Shown: in pieces, positions 58,899-64,000 of the stretch | How positions within the stretch are numbered: position 1 is the stretch's first letter | How the letters are laid out: every line of letters begins with the position of its first letter | Source of the DNA: an uncultured Lachnospiraceae bacterium | GTDB taxonomy: Bacteria > Bacillota > Clostridia > Lachnospirales > Lachnospiraceae | Reading direction: 5' to 3' | NCBI GenBank assembly: GCA_910589105.1 | Contig: CAJUST010000002.1 | Location: 1-64,000, forward strand | Length of the DNA: 64,000 nucleotides | Program-made: the position numbers and the translations under genes | The notes under the pieces: model-generated | Told to the model about the DNA's origin: nothing | Databases searched by the model: none | Seen by the model: only the letters and a program-made list of their open reading frames with translations

Positions 58899-60992
58899 AT
58901 GGAAGGATTGTATATGGCTCTGCTTACCGTTCCGTCGGCAGCGGCAGCGGCGGTTTTTCTGGCGGACTGGAAGGCGCAAAAGGCGGCGGAACAGAACGCG
59001 GCTTTTAGAAATCTTAGGGATGCGCTGGCAATCGGCGCGGGAGCGTTTATATTTATCTTAATGTGCATTTTGGCGCAGCAGGGCATGGGAAGTGAATTGT
59101 ATGCGCCGGGCATTTGCGGGCTCGGACTGCATTTTTGCCTTGACGGGTTTCGCGGCGTATATGGGATTGTAGCAGCCTTTATGTGGATGATGACGCTTTT
59201 ATTTTCACGGGAATATCTGGGGCATGAGAAGCATTTGGGAAGATATTATTTTTTTCAGTTGGTTACGCTGAATGCGACGCTTGGGGTGTTCTTATCTGCG
59301 GATTTATTTACGACATTTATCTTTTTTGAAATTATGTCCTTTACTTCCTATGTCTGGGTGGCGCAGGAAGAAACGAAGGGCGCGTTAAAAGCGGCCGAGA
59401 CGTATCTGGCAGTTGCCGTAATTGGCGGATTGGTTCTTTTGATGGGATTGTTTTTGCTTTATCATACGCTTGGGACGCTTGAAATGTCTGAATTGCTCTC
59501 TGCGGCTGCCGCCTGCGAAGATAAGGGCGTTTTATATATTGCGGGCGTTTGCGCATTGGTTGGATTTGGGGCAAAAGCGGGGGCGTTTCCACTGCATATC
59601 TGGCTTCCAAAAGCCCATCCGGTCGCTCCGGCTCCGGCTTCTGCGCTGTTGTCCGGCATTTTAACAAAAGCGGGCGTTTTTGGCATTTTGGCTGTCAGCA
59701 GTAATATTTTTTTGCATGACCAGAGGTGGGGGCTGCTGTTGCTCTTTTTAGGTCTTTGCACAATGTTTGGCGGCGCGCTTTTGGCAGTGTTTTCTGTGGA
59801 TTTGAAACGGACGCTTGCATGTTCTTCCATGTCACAGATTGGTTTTATCCTGACAGGCATTGGGATGCAGGGGATTTTAGGCGAAGAAAACGGGCTTGCC
59901 GCGCGTGGGACTCTTTTGCATATGGTGAACCATTCGTTGATTAAACTGGCGCTTTTTATGATTGCCGGAGTTGTCGTTATGAATCTGCATAAACTGGATT
60001 TGAATGACATTCGGGGATTTGGCAGGAAAAAGCCGTTGTTAAACGCCTGTTTCCTTGCAGGCGCGCTTGGGATTTCGGGCATTCCGCTGTTTAACGGGTA
60101 TATCAGCAAAACGCTTCTGCATGAAAGCATTGTGGAAGGCGCAGAACTGGCTGTGGAATTGTCTGGTTTTTTGAAAGCGGCAGAGTGGGTGTTTTTATTT
60201 AGCGGCGGAATGACGCTTGCTTATATGACGAAATTATATGTTGCCCTCTTTGTAGAGAAAAACAGCAGCGTAAAGGAACAGAAGCGGTTTGACGGCATGA
60301 GAAAGTATATGAATCCAATCAGCGCGTTTGCGATTGTGGGAAGTTCGGCAATCCTTCCGGTTCTTGGATTTTTGCCTCATCTTGTGACGGACAAAATTGC
60401 AGATTTGGGACAGGGATTTATGAATTTTAATGGGGAAATCCATGCAGTTTCTTATTTTAGTTTCGAAAACTTAAAAGGCGGGCTGATTTCGATTGGAATT
60501 GGGGCGGCGTTATACTGGTGTATCCGTAAATTCCTTATGGCGGAGAAACAAGGGATTCGTGAATACCGCAACTGCTGGCCAGACTGGCTTGATATGGAAG
60601 GATTGATTTACCGGCCGCTTTTGCTTACAGCGCTTCCATTTTTGGCAAGAGTGTTTTGCAGGATTTTTGACAGTCTTGTGGACGGGATTGTGGTATTATT
60701 GCGGAAAACCATATATCGTGACCGTAAGATTCCACACGAACTGCCGGAGGGCTCGGAGTTTACGCATTTGCTTGGCGAGGCGCTGGACTGGCTGAGGAAT
60801 AAGAAACGCCGGATTTTAAGGCGGCCTGCGCCGGAGCATGAAGTATCTTTTGAGCATAGACTTGCAATGCAGAGGGAAAAAATTATGGAAACAAATACGA
60901 TTATCCAAAGGAGTTTGTCGTTTGGATTGCTTCTGTTTTATGTAGGGCTTGTATTTACGTTGATTTATCTGCTCTATTTAGGAAAAGGCTAA
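58899..60992 (+). CDS. Fourth NuoL/MrpA-like antiporter subunit, 697 aa
   Basis: The largest of the four. The first 480 residues have the NuoL/M core: FIFFEIMSFTSYVWV with the Glu, GFGAKAGAFPLHIWLPKAHP with Lys and His, and LACSSMSQIGFILTGIG. The remaining 200 residues hold further helices, a cytoplasmic segment DLMEGLIYRPLLLTALP-like, and a last helix (SFGLLLFYVGLVFTLIYLLY), so the length approaches MrpA/NuoL with a lateral element. ATG 58899 follows AGGAGG at 58886-58891; longer starts overlap the third subunit. It ends the operon before a terminator. Confidence 0.92.
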   Translation: MEGLYMALLTVPSAAAAAVFLADWKAQKAAEQNAAFRNLRDALAIGAGAFIFILMCILAQQGMGSELYAPGICGLGLHFCLDGFRGVYGIVAAFMWMMTLLFSREYLGHEKHLGRYYFFQLVTLNATLGVFLSADLFTTFIFFEIMSFTSYVWVAQEETKGALKAAETYLAVAVIGGLVLLMGLFLLYHTLGTLEMSELLSAAAACEDKGVLYIAGVCALVGFGAKAGAFPLHIWLPKAHPVAPAPASALLSGILTKAGVFGILAVSSNIFLHDQRWGLLLLFLGLCTMFGGALLAVFSVDLKRTLACSSMSQIGFILTGIGMQGILGEENGLAARGTLLHMVNHSLIKLALFMIAGVVVMNLHKLDLNDIRGFGRKKPLLNACFLAGALGISGIPLFNGYISKTLLHESIVEGAELAVELSGFLKAAEWVFLFSGGMTLAYMTKLYVALFVEKNSSVKEQKRFDGMRKYMNPISAFAIVGSSAILPVLGFLPHLVTDKIADLGQGFMNFNGEIHAVSYFSFENLKGGLISIGIGAALYWCIRKFLMAEKQGIREYRNCWPDWLDMEGLIYRPLLLTALPFLARVFCRIFDSLVDGIVVLLRKTIYRDRKIPHELPEGSEFTHLLGEALDWLRNKKRRILRRPAPEHEVSFEHRLAMQREKIMETNTIIQRSLSFGLLLFYVGLVFTLIYLLYLGKG

Positions 60993-61006
60993 GTATAGTA
61001 TATATA

Positions 61007-61052
61007 AAAATCCGCGGGATAGATTTTATTGTCTGTCCGGCGGATTTTTTGA
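61007..61052 (+). terminator. Intrinsic terminator of the antiporter operon
   Basis: AAAATCCGC with GGATAGA pairs with TCTGTCC and GGCGGATTTT; TTTTTTG follows. Confidence 0.88.
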
Positions 61053-61127
61053 CGATGTATGAGATCGGGAATGCAGGGGATTTGGGATAAATGATTGAAT
61101 ATTAACAGTGAGTTTAGTATATTATAT

Positions 61128-61770
61128 GACAAAATCGGTTTTGTAAATGATGCAAAGAAGCTGTATATGATATTGAAATGCAGGCAGTCAATACAAAAGA
61201 GCTTCCAAAACGCGCAAGATATTATCAAAGTATGATTGATTTGCAGATGTTAGACAAAGGGTTACATTATAAGTATTTAAAACCTTATTATATCATTTTT
61301 ACCTGCCCATTTGATGCATTTCAAAAAGGAAGGCATATCTATATTTTTGAAAATAGTTGTATGAAAGAAAAAAGCCTTGCATTAGAAGATGGCGTCACGA
61401 AGATATTTTTATATGCAGACAATGAACTCGATGACGTTCGTCTTGAATTAAAAGTGTTTTTGGATTATGTGGCTGGAATACATTCAGAAGATGCTTTTAC
61501 CAAACAGTTAGAGGAAGCAGTTGAAAAAGCGAAAAAAAATCGGAGATAGAGGCATGAAATATGACGTTATTAATGAGGGATCGGGAAAATTTGGAAAAAG
61601 GCAGGATCGAAGGAAAACGGGAAGGGAAGATCGAAGGGGAAGCAATCGGGATAAAAAATACGCTTTCTTTGATTCAAAAACTTATGGAGAACGGGCATTT
61701 GGAGGAGATTAAAAAATTCAGGAGGATAAGGAGTACTGTGAAAAATTGTTTCGGGAATACCATGTTTTGA
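61128..61770 (+). pseudogene. Decayed Rpn/PD-(D/E)XK transposase-nuclease gene
   Basis: Pieces of one gene in different frames: VYDIEMQAVNTKELPKRARY onward at about 61163-61546, with family strings YYQSMIDLQMLDKG and FTCPFDAFQKGRHIYIFE; then an in-frame TAG at 61547-61549 where the family has Trp (KNR-x-W-RHEY), and, after a frameshift, YMTLLMRDRENLEKGRIEGK up to about 61710. The 5' third with the first catalytic residues is missing or scrambled before 61163, where a frameshift is also visible. It is dead. A living distant relative is carried by the mobile element at 46244. Confidence 0.8.
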
Positions 61771-61888
61771 ATGAATAACGGGGCGGCAGAGTTAGGGAAG
61801 AATGTTTTTGCATTCCGTCTTGTGCAATGGAAAATTTTGTGTTATGGTAAATATAACAAATTGCGCAAACACAGAGAGGAGGTTATTT

Positions 61889-62659
61889 ATGGCTATTTCT
61901 TCTATATCAAATCAAAACTTGCGCCGCAATTATCAGTCTCTTTCAAGTGGAAAGCGGATTAACAAAGCGGCGGACGATGCGGCGGCTCTTGCAATCGCGC
62001 AAAAGCTGTTGAGCCAGAAAAACGGTTACGATTCAGGATACCGTAACGCCGGAACTTCAAAAGATATGTTAAATGTGGCAGACGGGGCGCTTAGTTCCAT
62101 TACGGACAATTTACAGCGTATCCGGGAACTTGGCGTACAGGCTTCGAATTTTATGTATACGGCTTCCGACCGCGGAGCGATTCAGGCGGAAATTGACCAG
62201 CTAAAGCAGTCGATTTCGGATACCGCATCCCAGACACAGTTTAATAAGATGAATATTCTTGACGGTAGCATGAGCAGTTCCCATGTAGCGGCAGGTCCGA
62301 ATGGAGGAGGATTGGAGATCCATATGCCTAATTCCGCTTTAGAAGCGCTAGGCATTGCGGATTTCGATGTGACTTCCGGCGACTTTGATTTATCCGTGAT
62401 TGACGATGCGATAGACAAAGTCAGTTCCCAGAGAAGCAGTATGGGAGCTTCGTCGAACCGTTTGGATTCTGTTATGGCGTACAATGCAAATGCATCGTAT
62501 CACCTGACCGCATCCCAGAGCAGGTTAGAAGATCTCGATTATCCGAAAGCGGTCTCTGATTTAAAAAAGAATCAGTTGTTAGAGACATTTCAGGTTATGA
62601 TGCGCCGGAAACATTTAGAGAATGAAAATGGCAGGGTCATGCAGCTTTACAGAAGTTAA
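61889..62659 (+). CDS. hag: Flagellin, 256 aa
   Basis: Filament protein exported through the flagellar apparatus. The N-terminal D0/D1 region is clear: SSISNQNLRRNYQSLSSGKR, AADDAAALAIAQKL, MLNVADGALSSITDNLQRIR and NFMYTASDRGAIQAEIDQ. The C-terminal helix carries SSMGASSNRLDSVMAYNANA and ends with a helix VSDLKKNQLLETFQVMMRR. With 256 residues it lacks most of the variable D2/D3 domain, so it is a short flagellin. GAGGAGG at 61877-61883 fixes the start. A TTGTGC and TATGGT pair (about 61823-61851) is a weak promoter candidate; no sigma-28 site is seen. Confidence 0.92.
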   Translation: MAISSISNQNLRRNYQSLSSGKRINKAADDAAALAIAQKLLSQKNGYDSGYRNAGTSKDMLNVADGALSSITDNLQRIRELGVQASNFMYTASDRGAIQAEIDQLKQSISDTASQTQFNKMNILDGSMSSSHVAAGPNGGGLEIHMPNSALEALGIADFDVTSGDFDLSVIDDAIDKVSSQRSSMGASSNRLDSVMAYNANASYHLTASQSRLEDLDYPKAVSDLKKNQLLETFQVMMRRKHLENENGRVMQLYRS

Positions 62660-62682
62660 ACTGAAAAATAGCAATTTTAAAA

Positions 62683-62714
62683 GGAACCCCTAAAAACAAG
62701 CGGGTTCCTTTTTT
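62683..62714 (+). terminator. Intrinsic terminator of flagellin gene
   Basis: GGAACCC pairs with GGGTTCC around 12 bases, followed by TTTTTT. Confidence 0.92.
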
Positions 62715-62731
62715 GCAAAGTAAATTTAAAA

Positions 62732-64000
62732 TTAGGAAGCAGTTATAATGTCAAGCATTCTTTTTAAATCGGATATTAGCTCCCTAGAATATATTTCAGC
62801 TTCATTTAAAACATGTTCTGCCTTCGCATAATCGTTTTGTTTTAATGCCATAATGGCCTCCCCGCCAAATCTGTGGAAGCGTTCATGCTTATCATTTAAC
62901 GCATCCCAAGTGGGGCGGACTGCTGGTATGTCTGGCGTTAGAGCGTGGTAAAAATGCCCGAATCCGCATTTCGTGGAATCTAACTGTAAAGGAATAATGC
63001 TTCTGTTTTTTACCATATTTTCCAGATTGCGCAGCCATGTCTGATGCGCCGTAATGGCGTTGCGGATATGTTTGGCAAATTCTTCGTTCTTTAAATGGAA
63101 GAATGCATCGGAAGACAAAGCCCCCATCTGCTTGACAGTGGCGTCCAGCGTCTGTTCAATATCGACAACCGGTTCCGTGGCGGTTTTTAATTCTTGGCTG
63201 ACGTTTTCCATAAAATCTGTGCTGTCCCGTAACTGGTTTTCCATTTCAGACATGGAACTGCTGATTTCTTCGCTTAACGCCGTGATGGAACTGATGGATT
63301 CCGTCACTTTGGAAACGCTTGACTGGTTTATGTTGTTAAGCTCCCAGACATTGCTGATTTTGCCTGTCATTGAGCCAAGCGAATCGATCGTTTCCGTCGC
63401 GCTTTTGATGCTCTGCTGGGAAGCGGTTTTAATCTCGGTGACAAATTCGCTCATATCACCGGTCAGTTTTTGCGTTTCTACGGCAAGATCCCGGATTTCA
63501 TTTGCCACAACGGCAAATCCCCGTCCGGCTTCGCCAGCCCTTGCCGCTTCTATGGAAGCGTTTAGCGCTAAAAGGTTTGTCTGTAAAGAGATGGAATCAA
63601 TTCCGGTAATGACTTCGTTCATACGGTTAATAATATTAAAGAGATTGTCCATATCTTTTTGCATCTCGCGTGAAGTGTGAATCGTTTCTTCAGAAAGTGA
63701 GCGGATATCCGTTAGTTCTTCTTGGCATTCCGTGATTTTCTGGTAGACGTCTTCCGAATCTGAGGCGATGTCAATAATTGTATTGGCAAGCGCTTCATGC
63801 TGGCTGTTCTGATCGGAATGGTTTTTGGAATCTCCATAAATCGCTGCCGCCGCTTTTGATACACGATGGGCAATGTCAAGGATTTTTTCCGTTTCGTGCT
63901 GCATAGTCAGGTCAAGGGAACTGATCTGCATAACTGCCCTGACATTATTTTCGAATATTTCCGCAAACTGCTTTCTTGCGTTGGCAAGCCTTTGATAAAT
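62732..64000 (-). CDS. Chemoreceptor-like protein with C-terminal CZB domain, truncated by the window
   Basis: The frame is open to the right edge of the window, reading [18 protein letters not shown] before the first internal ATG at 63931, so the true start is outside. The visible part has a cytoplasmic MCP signalling domain, including [19 protein letters not shown], and a C-terminal CZB zinc-binding domain: [23 protein letters not shown] and [12 protein letters not shown] supply the Cys and His ligands. No membrane segment lies in the visible part, suggesting a soluble receptor that senses oxidants or zinc. It is convergent with flagellin across a terminator. Confidence 0.9.
   Translation of the reverse strand: MYQRLANARKQFAEIFENNVRAVMQISSLDLTMQHETEKILDIAHRVSKAAAAIYGDSKNHSDQNSQHEALANTIIDIASDSEDVYQKITECQEELTDIRSLSEETIHTSREMQKDMDNLFNIINRMNEVITGIDSISLQTNLLALNASIEAARAGEAGRGFAVVANEIRDLAVETQKLTGDMSEFVTEIKTASQQSIKSATETIDSLGSMTGKISNVWELNNINQSSVSKVTESISSITALSEEISSSMSEMENQLRDSTDFMENVSQELKTATEPVVDIEQTLDATVKQMGALSSDAFFHLKNEEFAKHIRNAITAHQTWLRNLENMVKNRSIIPLQLDSTKCGFGHFYHALTPDIPAVRPTWDALNDKHERFHRFGGEAIMALKQNDYAKAEHVLNEAEIYSRELISDLKRMLDIITAS

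Noticed and set aside
51647-60992. Membrane-bound hydrogenase or complex I operon
   Set aside because: All genes are membrane-arm or antiporter subunits; no NiFe, iron-sulfur or flavin-binding subunit is encoded in view.

Overview
The window reads as a chromosomal segment of a motile, Gram-positive, endospore-forming Clostridia of the Lachnospiraceae type. Support from the sequence: sporulation genes (SpoIID next to a SpoIIQ-like protein), a flagellin and two chemotaxis receptors, a class B sortase with its surface substrate, strong AGGAGG ribosome binding sites at most starts, and many families frequent in gut Lachnospiraceae (DUF5688, Rpn/PD-(D/E)XK, BspA-like leucine-rich repeats). The species cannot be named from the sequence alone.

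Layout. 1-2.2 kb: a heptamer tandem repeat, an unknown protein with a MerR-like partner, and an orphan OmpR-type response regulator. 2.4-6.7 kb: a YfhO-type membrane protein convergent with an ABC-2 exporter pair. 6.9-14.8 kb: an unknown protein, a cytoplasmic BMP-fold protein with a phosphoesterase, a truncated restriction-modification gene abutting a 127-bp palindrome, purC-purB, a C39-like peptidase and a small protein. 15.0-20.4 kb: rsmA, fossils of an EcoRI-like methyltransferase and an HNH nuclease, spoIID-spoIIQ, a GIY-YIG protein and a DEAD-box RNA helicase. 20.5-26.5 kb: a sugar-type ABC importer (binding lipoprotein and two permeases, no ATPase), a GT-rich spacer and an HlyD-like adaptor. 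26.6-34.2 kb (minus strand): sortase B, a 1775-residue surface protein and a membrane chemotaxis receptor.

34,482-51,357 is an integrated mobilizable element of about 16.8 kb in the 3' end of a tRNA-Leu(UAG) gene, bounded by 50-bp direct repeats. It carries a PIN-domain toxin pair, MobC and a small relaxase, regulators, a large leucine-rich-repeat surface protein, a DUF932/YqaJ exonuclease/Rad52-like annealing module, DUF5688, an Rpn-like nuclease, a tyrosine integrase with excisionase, and a 733-residue P-loop protein. Several element genes carry lesions: an in-frame TAA at codon 10 of the DUF932 gene and a frameshift at the end of a small gene. Insertion separated the tRNA from its apparent native terminator (left of attL), and the element supplies a replacement hairpin just inside attR.

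51.6-61.0 kb is one tightly packed operon for a multisubunit cation/proton antiporter. The order E-F-G-(DUF4040)-(MbhE+B fusion)-C-D follows the membrane arm of Mbh/Mbs-type complexes, and three more NuoL/M-like subunits follow, with no hydrogenase or oxidoreductase subunit in view. After a decayed Rpn-family gene the window ends with flagellin and a CZB-domain chemotaxis receptor that runs off the right edge.
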